Notes: a model not told the origin generated them from the sequence alone. DNA of 64,000 bases from Streptomyces aidingensis (GCF_900112355.1 NZ_FOLM01000006.1:248001-312000); one strand, 5' to 3'; counted from the first letter of the stretch, positions 19,901 to 28,222 are shown. Program-made: numbers and translations.

Positions 19901-21524
19901 GGCCGAGCGCGGAGTGCAGGGAGGTGACCAGTTCCTCCCGGATGGCGTCCAGCGGGGGGTTGGTGACCTGCGCGAAGAGCTGGGTGAAGTAGTCGAAGAT
20001 CAGCCGGGGCCGGTCGGAGAGGGCGGCGATCGGGGTGTCGGTGCCCATCGAGCCGATGGGCTCCGCGCCGGTGCGGGCCATGGGGGTGACCAGTACCCGC
20101 AGCTCTTCCTCGGTGTAGCCGAAGGTCTGCTGGCGGCGGGTGACCGAGGCGTGGGTGTGCACCACGTGCTCGCGCTCGGGCAGGTCGTCCAGGGCGATCA
20201 GGCCGGCGTCCAGCCACTCCTGGTAGGGGTGCTCGGCGGCCAGGCCGGCCTTGATCTCGTCGTCCTCGATGATGCGGTGCTCGGCGGTGTCGACCAGGAA
20301 CATCCGGCCGGGCTGGAGGCGTCCCTTGCGGACCACCTTGTGCGGCGGGATGTCCAGCACGCCGACCTCGGAGGACAGCACCACCAGGCCGTCGTCGGTC
20401 ACCCAGTAGCGGGAGGGGCGCAGGCCGTTGCGGTCCAGCACCGCGCCGACCTGGGTGCCGTCGGTGAAGGTGACGCAGGCCGGGCCGTCCCAGGGCTCCA
20501 TCATGGTGGAGTGGAACTGGTAGAAGGCGCGGCGGGCCGGGTCCATGGAGGTGTGGTTCTCCCAGGCCTCGGGGACCATCATCAGCACCGCGTGCGGCAG
20601 CGGGCGTCCGCCCAGGTGCAGCAGTTCCAGCACCTCGTCGAAGGTGGCGGAGTCGGAGGCGTCGGGGGTGCAGATGGGGAAGGCCCGCTCCAGCGCCTGC
20701 GCGTCGCCGAACAGCTCGCTGGCGAGCTGCGACTCCCGGGCCCGCATCCAGTTGCGGTTGCCCTTGACGGTGTTGATCTCGCCGTTGTGCGCGATGAACC
20801 GGTAGGGGTGGGCCAGCGGCCAGGACGGGAAGGTGTTCGTCGAGAAGCGCGAATGCACCAGCGCGATGGCGGAGGCCAGCCGGCGGTCGGAGAGGTCCGG
20901 GAAGAACGGCTCCAGCTGCCCGGTGGTGAGCATGCCCTTGTAGACCAGGGTGCGGGCGGAGAGCGAGGCGAAGTAGACGCCGGTCTCGTGCTCGGCGCGT
21001 TTGCGCAGCACAAAGGCGCGGCGCTCCAGTTCCAGGCCGGTGCGCTCGCCGTCGGCGTCGGCGACGAAGAGCTGGCGGAAGACCGGCATGGCGGCGCGGG
21101 CGGCGGCGCCGAGCAGATCCGGGGTGACCGGCACCTCGCGCCAGCCCAGCACGCGCAGCTTCTCCTCGGCGGCGATCGCCTCGATGCGGGCGGCGGCCTG
21201 CTCGGCGGCGCCGGTTCCGTCGCCGTCGGCGGGCAGGAAGGCCAGGCCGGCGGCGTATCCCCCGGCCTCGGGCAGGTCGAAGGCGACCGTTTCCCGCAGG
21301 AACGCGTCCGGCATCTGGAACAGGATGCCCGCGCCGTCCCCGGTGTCCGGGTCGCTGCCGGTCGCGCCCCGGTGTTCGAGGTTGCGCAGGACGGTGAGCG
21401 CCTGGTCCACGAGTTCGTGGCTCGCCTCACCGGTCAGGGTGGCGACAAAGCCGACACCGCAGGCGTCGTGCTCGTTGGCCGGGTCGTACATCCCCTGCTT
21501 GGCCGGGTGGGACGCAGAACGCAT
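16950..21524 (-). CDS. gltB: Glutamate synthase, large (alpha) subunit
   Basis: 1524 aa from the ATG at 21524 (GGGAG 7 nt upstream; the frame stays open to 21773 but without a start signal). It makes two glutamates from glutamine and 2-oxoglutarate. A short propeptide precedes Cys22 in EHDACGVGF, the N-terminal nucleophile of the glutaminase domain, so the first 21 residues should be cleaved. The FMN synthase domain includes [15 protein letters not shown]. The 3Fe-4S cysteines are in [15 protein letters not shown], and the C-terminal GXGXG beta-helix is present. A GlnR-type box lies 231-257 bp upstream. Confidence 0.96.
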
Positions 21525-21721
21525 CGGCTCTCCCGTCGTCTCAAAGGCATGTGCTGAGCAAGGGACGACGCTGGCCCTGGCATGAAAAATTTTCGTGCAG
21601 GTTACACAATGGCCCCGCATCCCGAGAAGTGGATACCCATGTCCGCCATACGGACTTGGGTTCGCGCGCACGCCGGAAGACGGTGGGCGTGAGACCCGGG
21701 AAGGGTGGGGGTGCGGGCGTC

Positions 21722-21758
21722 TATGCCCGCGGGTGAGGGAGCATATGCCCTCGGGTGA
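21722..21758. repeat. 15-bp direct repeats upstream of gltB
   Basis: TATGCCCGCGGGTGA (21722-21736) and TATGCCCTCGGGTGA (21744-21758) differ at one base and start 22 bp apart, two turns of the helix. The second copy touches the GlnR-type box. They lie about 200-235 bp before the gltB start. Confidence 0.75.
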
Positions 21759-21781
21759 CGTGGACGAAACCACCAGGTAAC
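21755..21781 (-). promoter_or_regulatory. GlnR-type binding site upstream of gltB
   Basis: The plus strand reads GTGAC-6nt-GAAAC-6nt-GTAAC, matching the actinobacterial GlnR pattern gTnAC-n6-GaAAC-n6-gTnAC at three consecutive boxes with exact spacing. The fourth box is not conserved. The site lies 231-257 bp before gltB and 60 bp beyond the end of the VIT-like gene, so nitrogen control of gltBD is the natural reading. The rest of this 316-bp gap holds no gene. Confidence 0.7.
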
Positions 21782-21840
21782 ACGAATCACCTTACGGCAT
21801 GGGCTTCGCCGCGGACCAGCGCGGCGCTCGTCGCCGTCGG

Positions 21841-22593
21841 CTAGTCGAGTGCCACGCCCAGGGCCGCTCCCAGGCCGTAGGTGAGGGCCGCGGCGGTGGC
21901 GCCGAGCGCCAGTTGCCGCAGTCCCGTGTACCACCATGACCGAGTTGTCACCTTGGAGACAACCGCCCCGCAGAGGAAAAGTCCCGTGAGGGCGAGCACG
22001 GCGGCCGGCCAGAGCGCCGTCGCTCCCAGCAGATACGGCAACACCGGAACGAGCGCGCCCATTCCGAAGGCCAGGAACGAGGACACCGCGGCCACGGTGG
22101 GTGACGGCAGCCCGTCGGCCGTGACCCCCAGCTCCTCGCGGGTGTGGATCTCCAGCGCCTGGTCCGGATCGGCGGAGAGCTGCTCGGCCACCCGCCGCGC
22201 CAGCTCCGGCTCCACCCCGCGGCCGATGTAGACGGCGGTCAGCTCGGCCAGCTCGTCCTCCGGGTGGCGGCGCAGCTCGCGGCGCTCCACATCGATCTCG
22301 GCCAGCGCCATCTCGCGCTGCGAGGCCACCGAGGTGTACTCCCCCGCCGCCATGGAGAACGCCCCGGCCGCCAGCCCCGCCAGCCCGGCGATCGCCACCG
22401 TGGCGGCCCGGGCGTCGCTGCCGGCCACCCCGCTGATCAGCCCGAGGTTGGACACCAGCCCGTCCATCGCCCCGAACACGGCCGGCCGCAGCCAGCCGCC
22501 GCTGACATCCCGGTGCGTGTGATGCGCCTCGGGGACCACGGCGACGGGGCGGGGGCGGCCCGGCCTGCTGGACTCTCCACCTGCGGCAGTCAT
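21841..22593 (-). CDS. VIT1/CCC1 family membrane protein
   Basis: 250 aa from the ATG at 22593; a GTG two codons upstream is the alternative. Related proteins move Fe2+ or Mn2+ across membranes. The first hydrophobic segment (GWLRPAVFGAMDGLVSNLGLISGV) carries the family's conserved Asp-Gly-hydrophobic-x-x-x-x-Gly. It is followed by AGAFSMAAGEYTSVASQREM and a Glu-rich cytoplasmic metal-binding helix (about residues 95-150), then three more membrane segments. The substrate is inferred. It is probably a separate unit from gltBD downstream. Confidence 0.82.
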   Translation of the reverse strand: MTAAGGESSRPGRPRPVAVVPEAHHTHRDVSGGWLRPAVFGAMDGLVSNLGLISGVAGSDARAATVAIAGLAGLAAGAFSMAAGEYTSVASQREMALAEIDVERRELRRHPEDELAELTAVYIGRGVEPELARRVAEQLSADPDQALEIHTREELGVTADGLPSPTVAAVSSFLAFGMGALVPVLPYLLGATALWPAAVLALTGLFLCGAVVSKVTTRSWWYTGLRQLALGATAAALTYGLGAALGVALD

Positions 22594-22679
22594 GGCCACA
22601 ACCTACTCCGCCCAGCCGCCGAACCGCAGGTCAGGCGCCCCTTACCGGGTCTGCCGCGGCGCGGCCCGACCTGACCGGA

Positions 22680-23738
22680 CTACCGTGACTCCGCCGCGGA
22701 CCGCTTGCCCGCCCGCTCGGCCCCGCCGTCCTCGTCACCCTCGTCACCCTCGCCGCTCTCCCCCTCGGCGGCGCCCTCCGCCGCCGGTGCCTTCCCCCCG
22801 GCCTTCTCCGCCTGCTCCGGCTCCTCGGCGTCGCTGTCGGCGCCTGCATCGGTGCCGGCGTCCACCTCGGCCTCCCCGTCGTCCTCGTCCCCGCCCGCCG
22901 CGGCCCCGTCACCGGCATCGGCCGGCAGCGGCTCGATCGTGGCCGGGTCCTCCCGGCCCGGGCGCCTGCGCGCCGAGATCACGATGTAGGCGACCGCCGC
23001 GGCGAAGACCAGCAGCGAGGTCCAGTTGTTCAGCCGCAGGCCCAGGACCTCGTGCGCCTCGTCGATCCGCAGATACTCCACCCAGAAACGCCCGGCGGTG
23101 TAGGCGGCCACATACAGCGCGAAGGCCCGGCCGTGGCCCAGCTTCCAGCGGCGGTCGGCGAAGATCACCAGCAGCGCGACGCCGATGCTCCACAGCGACT
23201 CGTAGAGAAAGGTCGGGTGGAAGGTGCCCTCGTCCCGGCCGTTGTCGATCTCCAGCGCCCACGGCACATCGGTGGCCCGCCCGTACAGCTCCTGGTTGAA
23301 CCAGTTGCCCCAGCGGCCGATGGCCTGGGCCAGGGCGATGCCCGGCGCCACGGCGTCGGCGAAGGCGGGCAGCGGGATGCCGCGCCGCTTGCACACGATC
23401 CAGGCGCCGAACGCGCCACCCGCGATCGCGCCCCAGATGCCGATGCCGCCGTCCCAGATCTTGAAGGCGTCGACGGGATCCTTGCCCTCGCCGAAGTAGA
23501 GCTGGTAGTCGGTGGCCACGTGGTAGATCCGGGCGCCGATCAGGCCGAAGGGCACCGCCCAGATGGCCACGTCGGCCACGGTCCCGGGCCGCCCGCCGCG
23601 GGCGACCCAACGCCGCCCGCCGTACCAGATGGCGACAAAGACACCGATGATGATGCACACGGCGTAGCCGCGGAGCGGGAACGGTCCGAGATTGATCTCG
23701 CTCGTGCCCGGGCTGGGGATCGACGCAAGGATGTCCAT
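22680..23738 (-). CDS. lgt: Prolipoprotein diacylglyceryl transferase
   Basis: Membrane enzyme that adds diacylglycerol to the lipobox cysteine of prolipoproteins such as LivK here. 352 aa from the ATG at 23738. The core (residues 1-265) has the Lgt signature GRWGNWFNQELYG, the N-terminal PFPLRGYAVCIIIG with the catalytic-type Arg, and about seven membrane segments. The last 85 residues are an acidic Glu/Asp/Ala/Gly low-complexity tail predicted to face the cytoplasm, longer than in most Lgt proteins. Streptomyces may carry a second lgt elsewhere. Confidence 0.95.
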   Translation of the reverse strand: MDILASIPSPGTSEINLGPFPLRGYAVCIIIGVFVAIWYGGRRWVARGGRPGTVADVAIWAVPFGLIGARIYHVATDYQLYFGEGKDPVDAFKIWDGGIGIWGAIAGGAFGAWIVCKRRGIPLPAFADAVAPGIALAQAIGRWGNWFNQELYGRATDVPWALEIDNGRDEGTFHPTFLYESLWSIGVALLVIFADRRWKLGHGRAFALYVAAYTAGRFWVEYLRIDEAHEVLGLRLNNWTSLLVFAAAVAYIVISARRRPGREDPATIEPLPADAGDGAAAGGDEDDGEAEVDAGTDAGADSDAEEPEQAEKAGGKAPAAEGAAEGESGEGDEGDEDGGAERAGKRSAAESR

Positions 23739-23849
23739 GATGCCGCCGAGGCTACCCCCTCCTCCGCCCACCCGTCCCACCCGGTTCCCAAACGCCCCTC
23801 CCACACCGCCGGAAACCGCCCTTCGCTTCGCTTCCTCCGACGCAGTCGG

Positions 23850-23956
23850 GGATCAGACGGTGCGGGTTCGATGTCCAAGGCGTCGGTCAAGGCCCAGACG
23901 TCGTCCGGGTCGGAGGTCCAGATGATGGCGCCAGGACTCGCCGCCATGACGAGTAC
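23850..23956 (-). pseudogene. Remnant of a PIN-domain toxin (VapC-like), C-terminus only
   Basis: Directly after the antitoxin-like gene, one frame reads ASPGAIIWTSDPDDVWALTDAL. This is the last strand, the Thr-Ser-Asp-Pro-Asp-Asp turn and helix typical of PIN ribonuclease C-termini. The first 90 or so residues, including the catalytic acidic residues, are absent, and the frame runs on without a proper stop. I read it as a deletion relic. Confidence 0.5.
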
Positions 23957-23963
23957 CGGACAT

Positions 23964-24191
23964 TCACGCAACGGTTCCCCCAGGTTCGCTGAGGTACTCG
24001 GCATCGGCGGCAGCCATGTCGGCACGCCCGACGGCGAGCTCCTCCGGGGTGAAAGCACCGTGTTCGGCCTGCCACTCCCGGATCACCGCCCGGCCGGCCC
24101 GCAGCCGCAGCTCCCGCTCCACCGCTCCGGCAACGAGCCGGGACAGCGTGACGCCGTCCTCAGGGGCCGGTGGCGGGTGGTGTTCACCCAC
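23964..24191 (-). CDS. Antitoxin-like small protein, probably N-terminally truncated
   Basis: 75 aa from a GTG at 24191 that overlaps the DUF397 stop by 8 bases. The segment TLSRLVAGAVERELRLRAGRAVIREWQAEHGAFTPEEL resembles the dimerisation helix and toxin-binding tail of ribbon-helix-helix VapB-type antitoxins. The usual N-terminal DNA-binding strand is replaced by a Pro/His-rich stretch. With a PIN remnant immediately downstream, this looks like half of a decayed toxin-antitoxin pair. Whether it is still expressed is unknown. Confidence 0.5.
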   Translation of the reverse strand: MGEHHPPPAPEDGVTLSRLVAGAVERELRLRAGRAVIREWQAEHGAFTPEELAVGRADMAAADAEYLSEPGGTVA

Positions 24192-24411
24192 CTGGGCGTC
24201 CCAACCAGTTCACGAAGGTTTTCCACTCCTGCGTCGCGACGGTGAGTATGGGACCGCCTGCGGCCTTGCTGTCGCGTACTCCGACCGCGTCAGGCGCCAC
24301 ACCGCCGCGTACCTCGACACACTCCCCTTGGCCGCCGCTGTGGCTGCTGGTGCGCCACGCCGCAGCGCTCCCGGCTATCGGTGCCACGGATGTCAGCCCG
24401 CGATCGTTCAC
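24184..24411 (-). CDS. DUF397 domain protein
   Basis: 75 aa with the DUF397 hallmarks: AAWRTSSHSGGQGECVEV near the middle and VGVRDSK before the C-terminal helix (EWKTFVNWL). DUF397 proteins are small actinobacterial proteins that pair with XRE regulators of the type next door; many such pairs act in development or as toxin-antitoxin-like modules. Its GTG overlaps the regulator's stop (GTGA at 24408-24411), so the two are co-translated. Confidence 0.9.
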   Translation of the reverse strand: MNDRGLTSVAPIAGSAAAWRTSSHSGGQGECVEVRGGVAPDAVGVRDSKAAGGPILTVATQEWKTFVNWLGRPGG

Positions 24412-25298
24412 TCGGCATTCTCCCTTGCCACCCGACTGATGAGTGCGAGCGATTCCGTGGGAGGCAGCGCGCTCGTGCGTGCGTCGTCGAAAAGCGCCTG
24501 ATACCGCGCCACTTCGGGTTCCCGCTCCTGCCAGAACTGGCCGATGGGGGTTTCGGTCAGCACGACGTCCATCGCCGCTGCCTGCGGAAAGCTCAGCACC
24601 ACGTACGGGCCGAACATACCGGAGTGCGCTCCCCTCGTGAACGGCAGTACCTGGACGGTGATGTGCGGCAGTTGAGCCAGATCCAGCAGGTGTTCCAGTT
24701 GGCCGCGCATCACTGCCGGGCCGCCCACCCGCTGGTGCAGTACACCTTCGGCGAGCACCGCCCACACGCTCAGTGGGGTCTCCGCGCGCAGTCGCTTCTG
24801 CCGGGCCATCCTCACCTGCACAAACCGCTCAATCTCGTCGGGCGTCTGCCACGCCTTGGACGCGACCGTGACGGCTCGGCTGTACTCGGCCGTCTGCAAC
24901 AGGCCGGGCACCAACTGGGCCTGGAAGGTCCGCACGCCCTCGGCCATCGCCTCCAGTTCGATGTAGTCCCGGTAGGTGTCGATCAGCACCGGCCCGAACT
25001 TGTTCCACCAGCCCGATCGGCGACGCCGGTTCGCCTGCCGGGCCAGGGTGACCAACTGCCGGGCCTTGTCGCTGTCGGCGTCGACGCCGTATGAGCGCAG
25101 CATCGCCAGCACATCAGGGGCCCGCACAGCCACCCGGCCGTTCTCGATCCGGCTGACCTTGCCCTTGGTGCAGTCGAGCTCCCCAGCCACATCCCCCGTG
25201 GTCATCCCGGCCGCCTCCCTGAGCCTGCGCAGTTCGTCCCCGAGCTGGCGGCCCAGCACGGTCGACGGCTTCCCCGCGCTCCTGTCGGCGGCCGTCAT
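24408..25298 (-). CDS. XRE-family regulator with DUF5753 (Scr1-like)
   Basis: 296 aa. The N-terminal helix-turn-helix (about residues 17-72: LGDELRRLREAAGMTTGDVAGELDCTKGKVSRIENG) is followed by a DUF5753 sensor domain with IELEAMAEGVRTFQAQLVPGLLQTAEYSRA and MRGQLEHLLDLAQLPHITVQVLPF, both diagnostic. GGAGGGCGT precedes the ATG. It forms a translationally coupled pair with DUF397 and is divergent from the HATPase gene. The three-part XRE / DUF397 / HATPase set recurs in Streptomyces genomes. Two AACGTT palindromes in the shared promoter are candidate operators. Confidence 0.92.
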   Translation of the reverse strand: MTAADRSAGKPSTVLGRQLGDELRRLREAAGMTTGDVAGELDCTKGKVSRIENGRVAVRAPDVLAMLRSYGVDADSDKARQLVTLARQANRRRRSGWWNKFGPVLIDTYRDYIELEAMAEGVRTFQAQLVPGLLQTAEYSRAVTVASKAWQTPDEIERFVQVRMARQKRLRAETPLSVWAVLAEGVLHQRVGGPAVMRGQLEHLLDLAQLPHITVQVLPFTRGAHSGMFGPYVVLSFPQAAAMDVVLTETPIGQFWQEREPEVARYQALFDDARTSALPPTESLALISRVARENAE

Positions 25299-25322
25299 AC
25301 GCCCTCCTCAGTCATCCGGACG

Positions 25323-25360
25323 ACGAACGTTCGAGTCAACATAATCATCATGCAACGTTG
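25323..25360. promoter_or_regulatory. Paired AACGTT palindromes in the divergent promoter
   Basis: CGAACGTTCG (25323-25332) and GCAACGTTGC (25351-25360) are both perfect 10-bp palindromes with the same AACGTT core. Their centres are 28 bp apart, between the XRE gene and the HATPase gene. They are plausible operators for the XRE regulator. Confidence 0.45.
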
Positions 25361-25450
25361 CCCACTCACTCGATCAGCAGGCATTCTAGCTCCCCGTAAC
25401 GACTCCAGGACTCACCGCTATGGAACTCCGTACTCCCAGGAGGACGCCAC

Positions 25451-26134
25451 ATGCCTTCGACCCCCCGACCGTTCAGCTATGCGCAACGGCTGGAGCGTTC
25501 ACCGCGCAGCGTGCCGCTCGCCCGGCAGGCGCTCCGCAGGCAGCTCACCGCAGTCGGTGTCGACGACGACACCGCTGCCACCGCGGAACTCGTGATGTCC
25601 GAACTCGCCGGGAACGCCGTCCAAGCGCCGGCCTCCTACGACAGTGCGATCGAGGTCCATGTCAGTCTCGCCGGGAGCGCGCTGCGCCTTGCCGTGGACG
25701 ATGCCAGTGACCAGCAGCCAGTCGTACGCGAGGCCGGACCGGACGCCGAATCGGGACGAGGTCTCGCCCTCGTCGCCGCTCTCGCCGACAACTGGGGTGC
25801 TCATCCTCACCCTGACGGACCGGGCAAAACCGTCTGGGCCACTCTCCGCCTCCCCACTGCATCGCAGCCGGAGACGTCCCGCGTGTCGACCGCCGCACAT
25901 CCGAACAGAAGCCACTACGTCTGCGGCGAAACCATCCGCGACACGCCGCTTTCGGAGGGACAGGCCCGGCTGTCTGAGGTTTCCGCCTGCCACCCCCAGC
26001 ACCGGAGGAGCCCTTGTTGTTCCCTGGACGAGACTTTGGCTCAACCCACCGATAAAGACGCACCTACATTCAGGGTCTTCGAAGTTGAGCGGGGTCTGAC
26101 TGTGGGTGGCCTGCCGCGTCGTCACGGGCGGTGA
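25451..26134 (+). CDS. HATPase-domain protein (anti-sigma RsbW/SpoIIAB-like), 3' end altered by IS insertion
   Basis: 227 aa as it stands. Residues 1-135 form a single GHKL ATPase domain: N box in VMSELAGNAVQA, VDDAS, the G2 motif GRGLALVAALADNWG and the terminal KTVWATLRL. Such proteins act as serine kinases or regulators of anti-sigma pathways. GGAGGACGCCAC precedes the ATG. The remaining 90 residues are low-complexity and unlike the family. The last 20 are encoded by the ISL3 element, which starts at 26073. Removing the element restores a frame that ends about 25 codons after the insertion point. Confidence 0.78.
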   Translation: MPSTPRPFSYAQRLERSPRSVPLARQALRRQLTAVGVDDDTAATAELVMSELAGNAVQAPASYDSAIEVHVSLAGSALRLAVDDASDQQPVVREAGPDAESGRGLALVAALADNWGAHPHPDGPGKTVWATLRLPTASQPETSRVSTAAHPNRSHYVCGETIRDTPLSEGQARLSEVSACHPQHRRSPCCSLDETLAQPTDKDAPTFRVFEVERGLTVGGLPRRHGR

Positions 26135-27561
26135 GAGTCAGGCGAGTCGGGCCCGGCCCCCTGGATGCAGGAAGCCCGTGGCCATGGGTGATCATGACTG
26201 TTCTCTACGCAGCTTGATCACCTGGACACACGGGCTTGGACAACAATACGACGTTGCTGCTCGACCTGGACGGCCTGGCCGTTTCGAAGGTCGAGCGGCT
26301 CGCGGACGGCACCCGGCGGGTGCACCTGACCACCGCGGACGAGGCCGCACGGGCCTGCCCCTCCTGCGGGGTATTCGCCGTGCGCGTCAAGGGTTTCGTG
26401 CAGACCCGCCCACGCGATCTGCCCTACGGCGAGCGGAAGCTGGAGCTGGTGTGGTGCAAGCGCCGCTGGTACTGCACCGAGCCGGCCTGCCCGCGCCAGA
26501 CCTGCACCGAGCAGGTGCGCCAGGTCCCGGCCAGAGCCCGGATCACCACCCGGCTGCGGAACGCGGCCGGGCGACGGGTGCGCGACGCCGCCTCCACGGT
26601 CGTCCAGGCGGCCCGGGACCTGGGCCTGTCCTGGCCCACGGTGATGGACGCCTTCCGCGCCGCCGGAGACGAAGTCACTGCTGCGGCACTTCAGCCCGTC
26701 GAGGTGCTCGGCATCGACGAGACCCGCCGGGGCCGCATGCAGTGGCGCCAGAACCCGGAAACCGGCCGGTGGGAACCCGTGGCAGACCGCTGGCACACCG
26801 GCTTCGTCGACGCCTTCGGCGTCCAGGGCCTGCTCGGGCAGGTCGAGGGCCGCGCTCCCTCGGACGTCCTGGCCTGGCTCGCCACGACGCCGCTGCCGTG
26901 GCGTCGGCAGATCCGCTGCGTCGCGATCGACATGTCCCCCGGCTACCGGGCCGCGATCCGCACCGGGCTGCCCCATGCCACCGTGGTCGTCGACCACTTC
27001 CACGTGGTCCAACTCGCCAACAAGATGCTCAGCATCGTCCGGCGCCGGACCACCGCCACCCTGCGCGGCCGGCGCGGACGGGCCTGCGACCCGGAGTGGA
27101 AGGCCCGGCGCCGGCTCCTGCGCAACCGCGAGGACCTCACCGACGCCCAGTTCAGCACGATGTGGAACGCGCTGATCGACGCCGGGACCATCGGGATGAC
27201 GCTGCTGACCGCCTGGATCGCCAAGGAGAAGCTGCGTGACCTGCTCGCCTGCGCCCGCACCGGCGCCGACCGCCACCGCGTCGGCCACCTGCGCTTCAAG
27301 TTCCTGACCTGGTGCGCCGACTCCGACATCCCCGAAGTCCGCACCCTGGCCCGCACCGTCGACCGCTGGTGGCCCGAGATCGCCGCGTTCATCGCCACCG
27401 GCCACAGCAACGCCAAAAGCGAAGGCATCAACCGCATGATCAAGCTCACCGCACGGGCCGCCCACGGCTTCCGCAACCCGGCCAACCAACGCCTACGCAC
27501 ACGCTGCGTCACCACCCGCCGAGCCCGCGGACACCTCCACCCCGCCTAAATTCGAAGACCC
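26073..27561 (+). mobile_element. Intact ISL3-family insertion sequence
   Basis: 1489 bp bounded by imperfect terminal inverted repeats matching at 20 of 23 positions (both ends begin GGGTCTTCGAA). It is flanked by a perfect 8-bp target duplication TACATTCA (26065-26072 and 27562-27569), the size known for ISL3. One full-length transposase gene is inside, and its stop codon lies within the right repeat. The perfect duplication and intact gene suggest recent insertion. It altered the tail of the HATPase gene and lies 125 bp from the immunity gene of the RHS locus. Confidence 0.92.
26236..27549 (+). CDS. tnp: ISL3-family transposase
   Basis: 437 aa from a TTG start. The N-terminal zinc-binding region has CPSCGVFAV and CTEPACPRQTC. 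A helix-turn-helix (GLSWPTVMDAFRA) precedes the DDE_Tnp_ISL3 core, with acidic residues in VLGIDETRRG, CVAIDMSPGY with VVVDHFHVVQL, and the final Glu in SNAKSEGINRMIKL. All catalytic blocks look intact and the length is normal for the family. The stop TAA lies in the right terminal repeat. Confidence 0.93.
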   Translation: MDNNTTLLLDLDGLAVSKVERLADGTRRVHLTTADEAARACPSCGVFAVRVKGFVQTRPRDLPYGERKLELVWCKRRWYCTEPACPRQTCTEQVRQVPARARITTRLRNAAGRRVRDAASTVVQAARDLGLSWPTVMDAFRAAGDEVTAAALQPVEVLGIDETRRGRMQWRQNPETGRWEPVADRWHTGFVDAFGVQGLLGQVEGRAPSDVLAWLATTPLPWRRQIRCVAIDMSPGYRAAIRTGLPHATVVVDHFHVVQLANKMLSIVRRRTTATLRGRRGRACDPEWKARRRLLRNREDLTDAQFSTMWNALIDAGTIGMTLLTAWIAKEKLRDLLACARTGADRHRVGHLRFKFLTWCADSDIPEVRTLARTVDRWWPEIAAFIATGHSNAKSEGINRMIKLTARAAHGFRNPANQRLRTRCVTTRRARGHLHPA

Positions 27562-27685
27562 TACATTCACGGAGCCAGCACCGAAGAACTCACCGCACGA
27601 CCGATCAAGGCTCCTGGTCAGCCAGGTGGCGCAGGCGGAAAATAACTAAACCAAGACCCCGAATTCACTCCGGATGTTCTCAATT

Positions 27686-28222
27686 TCAGACGAAGGGACG
27701 GATACGAGGATGCCGACTCGGCACACTTGTCGGAAGTCCTAGCCGCTCAATACTTCCATCGATAAGTCCGCCAAGGAAGGCCAAGGCGCCGCCGGGAAAC
27801 TCCCACCAATCCTGGTTTCTTGTACCGACAACAACAGGCCATTCTTCTGCCTTACCGCTGGAACGCCGCCAGTAGAATCCATCACCGGAAAGAGATTCCG
27901 CCCATGGCAACAGGCCATTCACCGCAGGATGACCTACATACCCTTCAGTCATCCCCGCTTCCACCAGGTCTTCCAAAATGTCGAGACGACTTTGAACACC
28001 GGCCACAAAGGAAGTTTCCGCACCCGGATCCGGAAGTGAAACGACAAGAAAACCGTCGAACTCCAGAGCCGGATAAAAGGACGCAAGCTCCTTATAATCC
28101 CTAGGAAGCATCACCCCGAGCAGTTCTTCGATGACAGAAAAGTCAATATCCCTCGATTCGCTCACTCGATGCTCCACCAACTCGGGAACGATCCGCTCGA
28201 GCCCATCAACACTTAGCCACAT
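27686..28222 (-). CDS. SMI1/KNR4-family immunity protein
   Basis: 178 aa. The fold landmarks are at the N-terminus (IDFSVIEELLGVMLPRDYKELASFY, the helix-loop-helix of SMI1/KNR4 proteins), then FDGFLVVSLPDP and the GDGFYWRR and WPVVVGTRNQDWWEFPGG strands. SMI1/KNR4 proteins are common immunity factors for polymorphic toxins. Its ATG lies inside the last codons of the RHS gene (10-bp overlap), so toxin and antidote are made together. The base composition is AT-richer than neighbouring genes, matching the toxin tip. Confidence 0.88.
   Translation of the reverse strand: MWLSVDGLERIVPELVEHRVSESRDIDFSVIEELLGVMLPRDYKELASFYPALEFDGFLVVSLPDPGAETSFVAGVQSRLDILEDLVEAGMTEGYVGHPAVNGLLPWAESLSGDGFYWRRSSGKAEEWPVVVGTRNQDWWEFPGGALAFLGGLIDGSIERLGLPTSVPSRHPRIRPFV

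Noticed and set aside
26013..26055. Short TTG-started peptide after GGAGGA just left of the IS
   Set aside because: Only 14 codons, inside the open HATPase frame, and no known peptide type; insufficient support.
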